The notes beneath the pieces are model-generated. The model was not told the origin of the DNA. It did no database searches and saw only the letters and a list, made by a program, of their open reading frames with translations. Position numbers and translations under genes: made by a program. From Gnetum montanum (lineage: Eukaryota > Streptophyta > Gnetopsida > Gnetales > Gnetaceae), in the NCBI GenBank assembly GCA_015680685.1, contig MNCI01026334.1:1187051-1251050 (forward strand): 64,000 bases of DNA, written 5' to 3'. Positions 26,340 to 38,682 of this stretch are shown piece by piece. Position 1 is the stretch's first letter, and each line of letters opens with the position of its first letter.

Positions 26340-27904
26340 ATGGCTCCTAAAAGATCCACAACCGAAGGGATCTCATAGCAAAGAGGTGAGAAACCCAGAG
26401 GAAGGAGACAAGTTGGAGAATAGACTTCACAAGCTGAGCAAGAAGCTTAATCCTTCAGCATTCATTAGCAAACACCTATGATGGAATATTCTACACAAGC
26501 TAAGGTTGAAGCATCGCCAACTCAAGAGTAGGGATAGTGCATCACATTATCAAGCGAATGTCTCCAAGCTATTCAAGAGAAGTCTATCATTTCCATAGCC
26601 ATTGTGGCACTCAATTTCAAATCATTTATGCAATTTGCACCTACCAATGTTTGAGAGTAGCTCTAAGCCTCTCCTCTTTGGCTAACTCTATCATGCAATG
26701 GTGAATGGTACTTAGGGAAAGTTTACAATTTTGAAAAAATAAACAAGATGATGCCATAGTTAAAATTGAAGGAGTCACAATGCCCTATTCAATTGAAGCA
26801 ATCATAAAGGCATTGAATCTTCCAAATATTGGAGCAAATGTTGCACAGATATCCACAAGATCCAACACAGATGCAAAGAAGTTATGGTTGCAAAGGACTT
26901 ATGGTAAAGCGGATAAATAATATAGTGAATTGTCTGTTCAAGAGAAGATATATTTAAAGATCGGGACTTATCATTATTTTCTCACTAATAAATTAAATAG
27001 GATTTCCACCTATGCTACAAGAGGAAGTGTCATCCTTATTAGGAAATTCCAAGCAAACATTGCTCATCTTCTCTTTCTAGAAATCCAATGAAGATTTAAA
27101 GAGAAGAATGTAGGGAAACTCACTTTGTCATTCCCTTGCCTCATCAAAAGGCTATGCAAGAAAGCAAGAATTTTGGGCTACATTAATGATGTTTTATGCA
27201 AGGCCCAGAATGCATCCTATGTTGAGATGTTGAAGCTAGTGCCTCCTAAGAAAGATCAACTGGAGAAGCCAACAAACACTAAGGAAGCTATAGGATCTAT
27301 ACTAGTAGGAAACATCCTAGTAATGGGATAGGAGTAAGTAGGACCTAGTGGATCAGCGCCAGCTGATGATCAACTAGAATCAAGTGCTCCACTAGCACAA
27401 CAAGATTACTAACCTTCTAAGAGACATTTATGCAAATTGTAGAAATCATTAGTTAGGGAAATAGAAAAGTCTCAAGCATGTACCAAGTTAGAGACACTCT
27501 CATAAGACCTTTAGTATCAATAATACTCGCTAGTAGTCAAATATCATTATAAGAAAAAGAAGATGATGACTAGGCATAACAAATATTAGGGAATGTTGCA
27601 TCCTTCCAAGTTATGCTAGAGATTGGAGAAGGAGCCATAGTTATGGTAATGTAACACTAGGATGTAGTAGGAGTAGTTGAAGTTATCATTGATAATATAA
27701 AGGAGTCCTTCAATATTCCCGTTGTGTTGCCAGTAGATATGATTGGAGCCAAAGTTGTTGAAACCATAGCTGAAACCTCCATGGTCCTACAAGAACATGA
27801 AGATATCTTGGATCGAATACTGTAGAGAGGGAAAGTAATGCAAAACCTTTTTGATATCCATAGCAATATCACTATGATTCAGTCTGAGCTTATTTCAACA
27901 CAGG
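26340..27904 (+). pseudogene. Third ORF of family A, 5' part (env-like position)
   Basis: An ATG at 26340 directly follows TATGATTGCAG, a good splice acceptor, and starts MAPKRSTTEG. Many stops follow. A better preserved stretch (about 26760-27330) reads continuously over some 190 codons with two stops. It includes SIEAIIKALNLPNIGA, a Y-H-Y-F-L-T-N-K-L region and LSFPCLIKRLCKKA near 27120-27160. The last resembles the putative plant transposon protein domain found in post-integrase ORFs of plant Ty3/gypsy elements (recalled, not searched). The position is that of the env-like ORF of Athila. The family-B insertion cuts it at 27904/38683. No signal peptide or membrane segment is seen. Confidence 0.6.
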
Positions 27905-28667
27905 TGATGGGACGCGATATCGCAGTGCACCATCAAATCTATAAATAAGAGGCAGCTCTCCCTTGTTTCTCAATCTAGATCTAGACCCTTAGCAGAACTC
28001 TGGTAGTTTTACCTCTCTACAAATAGAATAATTTCCATGTGCCCGCAATAGGAGCTCCAACATGAACAGATCTTTATTCAAGTAATTTTGTACCTGAACG
28101 CACAATTGTGTACGACAATAAAGACAAGCTATTGGATAAACCTTGCAGTGCATGGAATAGGCTAAATAGGACTTTAATTATTGTTATTTATTGTTCATAA
28201 TTTAAATGCTTTATTAGTTAATTAAATCTTTCTCAACCCTTCTCTCCTAGTTAAGTGCATTCAGTACGACCGCTTCGAGCATGTGCGTTATGCTTGGTAA
28301 TCCCAGCAACGAATACCGTTTGGTAATCCTAGAAGGTTGCATTGGTTCAGGGTGTGAACGATAAGTAGGAATGGATACTAATGCTAGGTTAATTAAGACT
28401 TCGTTAGTTAAAGTTAGTTAATTAGTCTCTTCACCTTTTCCCTCATTAGCATAGGCGATAAAACATAGAAGATATAAAAATCACATACCTCAGTCTTACT
28501 TAACCATACAACCGTGACAAATACAAGTAAGTTTAGGAAGACAACAAATGATTAACCTTAAGTTTTCCATAAGGCATGTAGGCACTTAGTCTGCGAAGTT
28601 TGATGGGATTGCGAGTGTAACGCTCGTATTCGTATGGTTGAGTGTAGGGGTACCTCGCCACTCATCA
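27905..28667 (+). mobile_element. 5' LTR of family B
   Basis: 763 bases, TGATGGGACG to CACTCATCA. The start GCGATATCGC, then CTATAAATAAGAGGC (TATA) only about 40 bases in. Relative to the 3' LTR it lacks about 30 bases between two CGATATCG-type motifs, a likely slippage or recombination deletion. CAATAAAGAC near 28118 is a candidate polyadenylation signal. Confidence 0.92.
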
Positions 28668-28668
28668 T

Positions 28669-28686
28669 TGGCACCATTGCCGGGGA
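28669..28686 (+). promoter_or_regulatory. Primer-binding site of family B
   Basis: TGGCACCATTGCCGGGGA, one base after the LTR-adjacent T. It differs from the tRNA-Asp complement by two G-to-A changes. Confidence 0.88.
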
Positions 28687-29355
28687 CTAAGTTGTTTGTG
28701 CGCTAAGTAGAACATAGGAAATCATCCACATCGTTGGGAAGCTTAAACGAACCCTTAGGGTTAATCAGAAGAAAATTTAAACAACAGTCAATAGCACACT
28801 GACAAGATAACAATGTCTTCTTCTTCTCATAAAAGCACTTCACCACCTAGGGATCACACAAGAGACCGTCGGTAGTCTAACACATGTAACCAAGAACCGC
28901 CAGTTCCTCAAGAGTATCAGGTAGTGTATACTCATCATGATGAGTATATACCTAATTTTACCTTTATCCTCCATCAGGATGAACAACTGCGTTGGCGAGA
29001 CTTGCAAGGTAACATAGTGTTACCCTTGGATCGGGCAGTCCCTAACATGCTCCTTCGTGCTCTTGCACAGATAGACATGACACAGCTATATGCTGAATAC
29101 GTTATAGAAGATTATGACACAAGGGATTACCATCACACAAAAGCGCAATGTCAACGAGACTTACGACAAGAGAGTCACCACACATCGTTGAAGGGCAAAG
29201 GCCCCTGTAATGCTTTGCCTAGCATAATAGAAATTAAGGGTGGCGAACCTATCTCAATAGGTTCTCCACGAAATGATGTTTCCCCTCCTAATGATAATGA
29301 GGAGGTGGGGTATCAGAACTTGTGCTCCATGATACACAACCCTAGTTCTGATTCC

Positions 29356-29564
29356 NTCTTCGCTACTTCTAGCCTAGGATGGGAAATGAGGGGAGTGTCA
29401 CCTCTTNATGGATCACCGAACAGAAGGCAGGAGACATCGTCATGGCGATGGCTCTCCTTCTTCTTCCNTGCGTCTCATCACATGGCCTAGGGGCAACGAT
29501 GTAGCAGTGCATAATAATGATCCATGGCAACATCCAAGGGTTCATGAGTACCCTGCTTCCATCN
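29356..29564. other. Assembly artefact: two inverted copies of nearby sequence between single Ns
   Basis: 29357-29406 is an exact reverse complement of 30207-30256, inside the solo LTR. 29469-29563 is the reverse complement of 30048-30142 with two mismatches, and it includes the gag/solo-LTR junction. Both pieces are bounded by single Ns. Because the second piece carries the unique insertion junction, it must come from the same locus, so misplaced contig fragments are far more likely than a real inversion-duplication. Confidence 0.85.
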
Positions 29565-30130
29565 AGACCTCAATGAGAGAGTCGAGAGTGAGGACAAGGG
29601 CATTCTAGAGAGTCAAGGCATGAAAGAAGGGAAAGTAGGGAACCATGTAGGCTCATAGATGTCATGAGAGAGATGATCATTACGAGCCCCTACTAGCAAC
29701 CTGAAGTATGTTAGACATTATGGAGGCTGTGAGAATACCTACAAGGAACCAAAAAGATAGTTGGATCAAGAGACTAGACATGAATAATATCCCACGATTC
29801 GAAGGGGGATACAACGTTGATTCGCAGAACCACTTACATGCATTCCATGATGCCTGTGCCTTGCAGAATATTGAAAACGAGTGGCAGAAGTTAAAGTTGT
29901 TTCCTAGGACACTCATCAAAGAAGTAGAGAGTTGGTATTGGTCCTTAGAGCTAGAAACCATTAGGAGGTGGAGTACAATGTTAGAATTGTTTAACGATAA
30001 ATACCAAACATACTCCAAAGTGTCCAACTTGCGTAAGTAGATCCAAGGATGGAAGCAGGGTACTCATGACCCCTTGGATGTTGCCATGGATCATTATTAT
30101 GCACTGCTACATCGTTGCCCCTGGGCCATG

Positions 30131-31065
30131 TGATGAGACGCAATATCGCGTCGTCCCCTGTGATATCACGTACGCGATATCGCGGTCCGTCGTCAAATCT
30201 ATAAATAAGAGGTGACACTCCCCTCATTTCCCATCCTAGGCTAGAAGTAGCGAAGATCTGGTGGATTGATCACCCGAGAGATAGAATATTTTCCATGTGC
30301 CCGTAGTAGGAGTCCCCCAAGTGAATGGTTCTTTATTCGAGTAGCTTTGTACCTGAACGCAAGTTGTGTACGGCAATAAAGACGAGCTTTGTGGATAAAC
30401 CTTGCAGTACATGGAGAGGTTTATTATTTGTTATTTCTTACATGTTATTTCTTACCTGTTGTTAGCGTGGCATGAGTACGACTTGGTTACGAGCATTGAC
30501 GAATATGTACGGCTAACCAAGGAATCAGCTACTCATCGCGATTAGATTCTCTCACCCTTGTCTCCTAGAATGCGGGATGAGTACAACTTGATTATGAGCA
30601 TCTACGGATGTGTACGGCTAGTCAAGGAATCGGCTGCTCATCATGCTTAGGCTAGTTAGGTGCCTCAGTACGACCACTTCGAGCACGTGCGTTATGTGTG
30701 GTGATCCCAGTAACGATTAGCGTTTGGTAGCCACAGTTGCATAGTTTAGGGTGTGTACGGTAAGTGGGAACGGATGCTGACGCTAGTTAATATAGACTTA
30801 GAACATTAGTTAGAGTTAGTTAGTTTCTCAACCCTTTGCTCTTAGGGTAGAAGACATAAAACCATAAAAGACCAAAAAAATAATATACCTCGGACTTACT
30901 TAACCATACACCGTGACAACAACAAGTAAGTCTGGGAAGATAACGAACGATTAACCCCAAGTGTTCCATGGGGCGTTTAGGCATTTAGTCTGCGGTGTTC
31001 GATCGGATCACGCGTGCTACGCTCGTTTTGTATGGTTGAGTGTAGGGGTACCTCACCACTCATCA
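30131..31065 (+). mobile_element. Solo LTR, family C, inserted in family-B gag
   Basis: 935 bases, TGATGAGACG to CACTCATCA, flanked by perfect CCATG duplications at 30126-30130 and 31066-31070. It has CAATATCGCG, GTGATATCAC and GCGATATCGC palindromic motifs, then CTATAAATAAGAGGTG as TATA. GGCAATAAAGACGAG is the candidate polyadenylation region. The uninterrupted equivalent of the site is visible in family D at about 47525-47545 (CATGGTTATTTG). No internal sequence remains. Confidence 0.95.
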
Positions 31066-31594
31066 CCATGGTTACACACAATGGAATCAACTCTGCGACC
31101 TCATAGATGGGCTAAGACATGAAACCAGGAGAACCCTTGGGACATATGCCCAAGGGAGATTATCTGAACTTAGGTCCCACGAAATTCATCGATTTTTGGA
31201 GCAAGTAGCTAAAGAAGAAGGGGAGCTATGGAAAAGAGAGAGCGCGGAAGAGTATAACCGTGATCCTTCCCTCCGAAAGAGGGTAGTAAGATTCTGTGAG
31301 TAAGAGGATGAGTCATCACTCGAAGAGTTTGTGAATAGAAAAACCTTGCCACTTCAAAAACTAACAACGAAAGTGTTGGCTAAGGTAGATGAAATATGGA
31401 GCTCCTTAGATAGTAAAATTGAAACCGTTCTAAAAATCATAGAGAAGTCTAAGGAGGAACAAAGTAGTGACCCTGATAAGAAAAAGCGGAGAGATTTAGG
31501 CCATGCACGTGACAAGGGTAAGGGAAAAATGACTATCGTCGATGAGGTTGTGGACTCTAACACAAACAATGACAGTGGATGTGAGATCTGCTAA

Positions 31595-34500
31595 TATGAC
31601 CATCCTAAGGGATGTTGCCCAATAATCTCACATCTACAAGAGTCTGGGGTGTATGCACTCAACCCAAGACTTAACAGATGGCAGGCATCCCAAAGGTTAC
31701 CTTATCCCCAAGGTAACTCGGGGTAGTTCCACCAACCGTTAACATATTATCCAAGTGGAACTCTGCCACAACCTATCGGGCAACACCAACAGTGGCAACA
31801 CCCATAGTCATGGGGGACGCCACTGCCTAGGCAACAATACCCTTACTGGCAACCAGACCCGTATGGCTATTACATGCAGCAGTTGGTTTCTCCAAGTGAC
31901 TCTATGGATCATGCAACCCCACAATGTCACTACCTAGTTTGGGAGTATTTTCAGACTCCCTCTCTTAGAAGGGATACTCCACATGCATACCATCCTCCAG
32001 ATCCATCTGCACCTCTTACGTTGGTAGCTCCACCACCAACCGCTCCAACAATGCCAAGGGTATTTCCCACTCAACTACAACAACCCAATGTCACGAGGGC
32101 TTCCAATCCTCAATTCTTAGTTGGTCCTAATGATCTTATGCCGAAAATACCTTTCTTCAGAACCAACAATTCAACTAAGCCATCACCCTCACAAGCGGTT
32201 GGACATCTAAACACCTCCGTACCAAATAAGGTTTCGGGACCCCCTTCAAACCAAAAATTGAGCCCAATGCACACGGTTATGTTAACACATACTGTTACCA
32301 ACTAGATTAAGGTAGGCCACATTCCCAAGAAATTCTCTGATCCGGGAAGCCCCCTAATTTATCTCCAAGTCGCTGGGAACGAACCTCATAAGGCTCTTCT
32401 TGACTCAGGCTCTGGAGTCAACTTAATCTCACAAGAATTGTATAAAACTTGGAACCTACCTCCACTCAAGAAGAGCAATATTCACTTAGAGCTGGCTGAC
32501 TAGTCCATCACTGTTCCTTTGGGACAGGTTAAGGACATTGTTACCACCGTGGGTGGTTGGTCATACCCAGCTGATTTCCTAGTAATACAAATAAACAATG
32601 ACAAAGGGGACTTCTCGATAATAATGGGAAGGACATGGCTGAGTACAATAGATGCATGCCTAGGAATCCACAATCTTTCCCTAGAAATATCCAAGAAAAA
32701 TACTTTTGGAAAGATTGAGAAGAAGAAAGTTCCATGCATCGCATATAGTGACACAGGGTGCCATTGCGTGTAGAAATCATGGGTGATGCTAAGTGTAACA
32801 TTTCCTGCATGCAATCAGTGTGCATAAGACATTGACATACAAAAGTGCCTATATGCAGCAGCCACACGACAAGAAAACACCCAGTGGCTGATGGTCGATC
32901 AAGAGAGAAACTCGATAACATGCATGGAACTAATTGAGGGGATAACTAGTGCTTACATTGAAAGCATAGACGCACTAGAGCAAGTTCGTTGCTAACTTCC
33001 AGCCTCTAACTTCAAAAACATTAACTGGGGGAAGTTGAAGATTCCTGAGGAATTTAGAAAAGAGTCCCTAGATCTAAAACCATTGCCCATCGGTTTGGAA
33101 TACATGATCCTTGAAAACGAAAAACTGGTAATTATCAACGCAAAACTTTTCCCTAGGAAAAAAGAAAGCCTATTGAAAGTAATAAATAAATGGTTAAAAG
33201 CCTTTACCTGGTCATATCCCGAGTTAACTGGAATAGACCCTAGGGTATGCCAGCATAGGATTTACATGGACCCTTCCATGAAGCCTCGAAAAAAACCACA
33301 GAGACGATTGAACCCGAAATTGAAACAAGTAGTAAAAGAAGAGATAGAACAGCTCCTCAAGGTCGGGTTCATATATCCCATTGCTAATAGTGAATGGGTT
33401 AGTCCTTTAGTAATCATGCCTAAGAAGGGAGGAAAATGGAGGGTATGTATAGATTTTAGGCTACTGAACATGGCAACATTCAAAGATCATTTTTCGTTGT
33501 TGTTCGTCGACGAAGTCTTGGACACTATAGCGGGGCATCGCTATTATAGTTTTCTGGATGGGTATAGTGGATATAATCAAATATGAATAGCACTAGAAGA
33601 TCAAGCCAAAAAAATGTTCACCAGTCCTTGGGAAACATTCGCATATAAGCAAATTCCATTTGGCTTGTGTAATGCCCTTGCCACGTTCCAATGTTTAGTC
33701 CTAAGCATATTTCAACAAAAAATAGGAAATGGAGTGGAAGTCTTTATGGACGATTTCTCCACTTATGGGACAAGCTTTGATCAAGCCTTGGACCAATTAG
33801 AGAAAGTGCTAAAATGATGTGTTGAAACCAACCTGAAGCTCAACTAGTAGAAAAGCCACTTGATGGTTCAAGAGGGCGTAGTATTGGGGCATAAGATCTC
33901 ACAGTCAGGAATAGAGGTGGACCCAAAAAAGGTTAAAGTCATCCAAGGAATCACCCGACAACCAGAAACTGTCAAAGACATTCAATCATTCCTTGGACAC
34001 ACTAGCTACTATAGGAGATTCATCAAGAACTTCTCAAAAATTACCAAACTGTTGGTGGAATTAACAAAGAAGGATGCACCATTCGAATGGACCAGGGAAT
34101 GTGAACGAGCATTCCAAACTCTAAAAAAGAGGCTTGTGGAAACTCCCATTCTATAAGCCCTTGACTGGTTTAGACCATTCCATATCATGATTGACGCATC
34201 TAATTATGCATTAGGAGCCGTACTAACATAGTTAGATGAACAAAAATGCCCTTATTATATCCACTATGCAAGTAAGAGTATCGCCAGTGCACAACTCAAC
34301 TACACAACTACGAAAAAGGAATTAATGACTGTAGTGTTTGCACTAGACAAATTTAGGCACTATGTGTTAGGCTAAAAAGTGGATATTCATATGGATCATA
34401 GTGCAATTAGGTTCCTCATGAACAAGCCAACGGTTAGCCCTCGTATTATATGTTGGTTGGTAATCCTTCAGGAGTTCGACTTAACAATAGTAGACTGAAA

Positions 34501-35989
34501 GGGCACCGAGAATGTAGTCTCAGATCACTTACCTCGGTTGCACTGGGATAACAAAGAGGACGAATATGCCGTATCTGATCACTTTCCTGACGAAACCCTC
34601 TTTGTCAGTGTAGTGAATAACCAACCCACAAGAACAAATTGGTATAGTAGCATTCTTACTTATCTCCTTTCCCAACAAACACCACAGGGGTTGGACTTTA
34701 GGAATAAGCAACAGTTTCTTGATAAAACCAAGTACTTCATGGAAATCAAGGGACAACTCTATAAAGTTTGTCTTGATGGCTTGGTTTGATGGTGTGTGCC
34801 TGATGAGGATCAATTAAGAGTTCTCCAAGATGCTCATGAGGGTCCCTGTGGGGGCCACTATGCAGGGAGACGAACAGCCATTAAGATCCTAATTGTAGGA
34901 TATTACTGGTAAACGCTATTTTGGGATGCCCATCAATTTGTCCAATCCTGTGAGCGTTGTCAACACGATGGTGGAATGAATATTAGAATGGAGGGTTCGC
35001 AACAATGGATTCAATCTTTGGAACCCTTCGACATTTGGGGAATAGATTTTATGGGGCCCATTACATCGATGTCTAATGGGAAAGATTATATCATTGTTGC
35101 TGTTAACTATTTAACCAAATGGGCTAAAGCAGCTGCTGTAACAGACTGCACATCGTCTATGGCTGCACAATTTGTACAACAACAAATCGTAAATAGGTTT
35201 GGTGTGTCGCGTGCACTCATCTCTGATAATAGAACACATTTTATGGGTGCAACCTTTCACAAGTTGATGCAACGCTTAGGGGTTGAACATAAATTGATCA
35301 CACCTTATCACCCCCAAGATAATGGCCAAGCTGAGGTCACTAATCAGGAGATTACAAGAATATTAACAAGAACAATTAGCAAATTTAGGCGAGATTGGAG
35401 CACGAAACTAAACGATGCTCTTTGGGCGTACAGCTCCACTTGGAAACTTCCCATAGGTTACTCTCCCTATGAGTTAGTATACGGAAAACTTCCAAAGCTC
35501 CCAATACAAACAGAGCTTCGTACACTATCCATGGCATGTGACCTCCACCTTGACCTCAACCTAGCACAAAAATAAAGGTTGGTAGCTCTAAATGTGCTAG
35601 ACGAGAATAGATTGGTTGCTTTGTCATCAAATGGGTTGCACAAGGCACATAATAAACAATTTCATGACTTAAGAATTCAAAGGGTTAAGTACCAACCAGG
35701 AGACAAGGTCCTTTACTGGAACCCCACACATGTACCACAATGTACAAAATTTCAAACATTGTGGAAAGGGCCCTACATTATTCATACGACCTTTCCCTCG
35801 GGAGCCATGACAATATACAAGCTTGAAAGCCTTAATAAGAGATTATTGGTTAATGTGCAACAAACCAAACCTTTCCATGAACCAAGAACAACCAATGCAA
35901 ATTACACCTCTAATAACGGACAACCACGCTCCTTATTTCGGATCTTTCCCTTGCAATTCAATCATCGGGGAGATGGCCACCTATGCTAA
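31595..35989 (+). pseudogene. pol of family B: linker, protease, RT, RNase H, integrase
   Basis: A Pro/Gln/Tyr-rich linker (31700-32290) leads to the protease, ALLDSGSGVNLIS, with the DSG at 32402-32410. RT: GGKWRVCIDFRLLNM near 33430, IPFGLCNA near 33655, catalytic FMDDF at about 33742-33756, intact. RNase H at about 34190-34530. Integrase: HEGPCGGHYAG then CERCQHDG for zinc binding, core with GIDFMGP near 35040, ISDN near 35220 and GQAEV near 35325, giving exact D-35-E spacing; the C-terminal GDKVLYWNP region is near 35700. One reading frame serves from protease to end, broken by about a dozen stops. It is the best preserved pol in the window but not functional as it stands. Confidence 0.92.
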
Positions 35990-36462
35990 TAAATTGAGGC
36001 CCTCAGTTCTTTTTAAGTTTTTGTTTTGCACATTTTTGTTTTACAAATTTCTTTAACTTTTCTTGTTTTTGTTTTATAACATCATTTATACCTTTTTCAT
36101 TTCTTTGTGTGTGTGTGTGTGTGTGCTATTCATTTTATTAAATTTTTTCATTTAATAAGTGTTATTAATGATGATATGAATTGTTTCTATTGATTGCTAA
36201 TGTTTGGCTTTTACCTTTAAGATTATGATGTTGATACTAAGGTATGGTTCTTTTGATATGACATGCAATGAGTCCACTTCATCCATACATCCACAAATTT
36301 CTATGGTCTCTCTCGGCTTGGAAATTTCCAGTCCCTTTCTAAATAAGAACTATTAATGAATCAGTGACTGGGCATTTCTCAAACTAAGGAAGGACTCAAG
36401 GATTGAACAGGGTGTGACTTCAAGGGGATTTGATGCATTTGTGTTGGCCATTCTCTTGGGTN

Positions 36463-36704
36463 AGACCCACAGTGAGAATTCAAAGCACACCCCTTAGATG
36501 AAATAATCATTTGGGCTATAAGCACTAGTTATGGAACTAAAATAAACATGTTCCCTCTAACTAAGNNNNNNNNNNNNNNNNNNNNNNNNNNNNNNNNNNN
36601 NNAGACACACAGTGAGAATTCAAAGCACACCCCTTAGAAGAAATAATCATTTGGGCTACAAGCATTGGTTATGGAACTAAAATAGCATGTTCCCTCTAAC
36701 TAAG
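36463..36704. repeat. Near-identical 100-base copies on both sides of an N-gap
   Basis: 36463-36565 and 36603-36704 both carry AGACNCACAGTGAGAATTCA, the CACACCCCTTAGA block and the ATGTTCCCTCTAACTAAG end, with a few differences, separated by 37 Ns. Either an unresolved tandem duplication or two allelic or paralogous contig ends placed next to each other. Confidence 0.8.
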
Positions 36705-37512
36705 GCCCTTCTCGCTTCCCATTTTCTCCTCCTTCATTTTGTTGGAATGGTGGTGGCTCTTTGGTGAAGGCATTCTTGTTACTTCAAGTAGATGGATTGG
36801 CCGAATGCATTAACGCAAAGTCACTAGATGTGGTTTGTTTGAGGCTGGACTTGGAATAGGATCTACTAAGTTACATTAATCATTAACTACACAAGGGGCT
36901 GTACACCACCTTGTTCTTGGGATTCCATTCCATTCTCTTATCTCCATCCTTCTCTCCATTGTTCATCTCATTGCTTGTTGTATCATTAGTGTATATTTTA
37001 GTTGACACATTGTTTTCTTGTTGGTAAATTCTTGTGGTTAAGACTTTAACTCTTGTTCAAATGACATTCCTAGAGCCTATGGACTCTTTGAATGTGGGTT
37101 TGTTAGGGCATTAAGGGCATGTGCCTGCTTTGGGGAGGACCCACTGGCATTCCTATTTGGTACACTAGTTAAATTCTTTCCCTTAACATTTTTGCAATCC
37201 ACTCTATTTTGTTCATTTCCATCTTGACATCCATTTCATCGATGTTATAGTTGTCTCTTTTTCTCCATCTTTCTTGTTCTTCTTCTTTCTCCATTCTATT
37301 GCTATCAAAGGTTCGCCCTTAGTCATGGGGGTCCAGACCCAATTTTTTCAATTTTCTCCTAACCCCTACACCTTTGGTAATCACCATTATTATATCTCTA
37401 GAGTCTGCATCAGCCATACCACAACTTAGCCAATGAACCTTTCACCAAAGCAAGGTATCAATTGCATTGTGATTCATTTACCCTTGCTAATATAAGACTG
37501 TGTTGTGTGCAG

Positions 37513-37695
37513 ATGGCAATCATACAACAATAGATTGGATCTGGAGGGAACAATTGGAATGGATCGACGCTGAAGCAACTATGCAAGGAATGAGATGGAT
37601 GGCGTGCTTACGAATAGAAAATGAAAGGCGCAATCTTGGCATTGGCAGTAACAGACTTCTTCTCTCTTCTTTCTTCTCTCTCAGCTACCAAATAA
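37513..37695 (+). other. ATG after a splice-acceptor-like site; possible ORF3 remnant
   Basis: TTGTGTGCAG directly precedes ATGGCAATCATACAACAA. The frame aligns codon for codon with 53732-53920 of family D for about 60 codons, ends at the same AAATAA, and has a hydrophobic end (GAILALAV...). Stops interrupt it in both copies, and differences show no third-position bias, so coding use is not demonstrated. A second overlapping frame (37500-37739) is open in this copy. It is analogous in position to 26340 of family A. Confidence 0.3.
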
Positions 37696-37870
37696 GGCCT
37701 GATGTCAAAGGTATAAAGTGTTCACTCTTATTGTCGTGAACACTAGTTTTTTCATGTTTTGTAATGATGATCCGTTCACATGTCATCCCATTCACCATTA
37801 GTTCCATTCAAGTCAATAATCCCATACCTTTCCAATATTTTGTAAGGAACTCGAGGAGGAGTTTTTATTT

Positions 37871-37883
37871 AGTCATGGGGGTA
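37871..37883 (+). promoter_or_regulatory. Polypurine tract of family B
   Basis: AGTCATGGGGGTA directly precedes the 3' LTR, where plus-strand DNA synthesis is primed. The G-run is short for a polypurine tract. The same AGTCATGGGGG also occurs at 37321, upstream. Confidence 0.7.
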
Positions 37884-38677
37884 TGATGGGACGCGATATC
37901 GCATGGGCCGCAATATCGTGTACGTGATATCGTAGTGCGCTGCTAAATCTATAAATAAGAAACAACTCTTCCTTGTTTCTCAATCTAGATCTAGACCCTT
38001 AGCAAAACTCTAGCAGTTTTACCTCTCCAGAGATAGAATAATTTCCATGTGCCCGCAATAGGAACTCTAAAGTAAATGGATCTTTATTCGAGCAATTTTG
38101 TACCTAAACGTATAATTGTGTATGGCAATAAAGACGAGCTATTGGATAAACCTTGCAGTGCATGGAATAGGCTAAATAGGACTTTAATTATTGTTATTTA
38201 TTATTCATCATTTAAATGCTTTATTAGTTAATTAAATCTCTCTCAATCCTTCTCTCCTAGTTAAGTGCATTCAATACGACTGCTTCGAGCACGTGCGTTA
38301 CGCTTGGTAATCCCAGCAACAAATAGTGTTTGGTAATCCTAGAAGGTTGCATTGGTTCAGGGTGTGAATGGTAAGTGGGAACAGATATTGATGCTAGGTT
38401 AATTAAGACATAGTTACTTAAAGTTAGTTAATTATTCTCTTCACCTTTTCCCTCATTAACATAGGCGATAAAACATAGAAGATATAAAAATCACATACCT
38501 CAGACTTACTTAACCATACAACCATAACAAATACAAGTAAGTCTGGGAAGACAACGAATGATTATCCTTAAGTGTTTCATAAGGCATGTAGGCACTTAGT
38601 CTGCGGAGTTCGACCGGATCATGCGTGTAATGCTCATATTCGTATGGTTGAGTGTAGGGGTACCTCACCACTCATCA
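37884..38677 (+). mobile_element. 3' LTR of family B
   Basis: 794 bases, TGATGGGACG to CACTCATCA. It has the full palindrome cluster at the start (GCGATATCGC, GCAATATCGTG, GTGATATCGTAG), then CTATAAATAAGAAAC. It is very similar to 27905-28667 apart from that 5' deletion. Confidence 0.92.
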
Positions 38678-38682
38678 AAAGG

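Larger units (their letters stand above)
28813..31594 (+). pseudogene. gag of family B, interrupted by a solo LTR and by assembly joins
   Basis: ATG at 28813 begins MSSSSHKSTSPP, the same start as in families D and E. HHDEYIPNFTFILHQDEQLRWRDLQ follows near 28940-29010 (one TAG before it). The middle is disturbed by single Ns at 29356, 29407, 29468 and 29564. The capsid-like core (DMNNIPRFEGGYN near 29787, ESWYWSLELETIRRWSTM near 29930) runs to 30130, where a solo LTR is inserted. It resumes at 31071 with the RRTLGTYAQGRLSELRSH-type region and a basic C-terminus (31331-31594). The final CEIC...HPKGCC resembles a zinc knuckle with a stop inside. Confidence 0.85.
35990..37870 (+). other. Post-integrase non-coding region of family B
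   Basis: It is collinear with 52190-54110 of family D: T-rich start, AAAGCACACCCCTTAGA block, TTTGGGGAGGACCCACT at 37129, AGTCATGGGGG at 37321, then an acceptor-like TGTTGTGTGCAG with ATG at 37513. A (GT)n microsatellite lies at 36107-36125. Single N at 36462, N-run at 36566-36602. No third ORF of the family-A type is present. Confidence 0.6.
27905..38677 (+). mobile_element. Family-B Athila-like LTR retrotransposon nested in family A
   Basis: LTRs at 27905-28667 and 37884-38677 are visibly close to each other, clearly closer than the two LTRs of other families here. The target pentamers are ACAGG (27900-27904) and AAAGG (38678-38682), one change apart. Inside are the primer site, gag-pol in a single frame broken mainly by stop codons, a 1.9 kb non-coding stretch and the polypurine tract. 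A solo LTR interrupts gag. It inserted into the third ORF of the older family-A element. Confidence 0.92.

Noticed and set aside
29356-29564. Genuine inverted repeat or hairpin element
   Set aside because: Blocks are bounded by single Ns and include a unique insertion junction, so they are assembly artefacts.
32541-32921. 126-codon minus-strand frame opposite the family-B protease
   Set aside because: Shadow of the protease frame on the other strand; no independent features.
36107-36125. (GT)n as a regulatory element
   Set aside because: Short microsatellite absent from the family-D counterpart.
37500-37739. 79-codon open frame in family B as a gene
   Set aside because: It begins without ATG, the equivalent in family D has two stops, and it overlaps another equally plausible frame.
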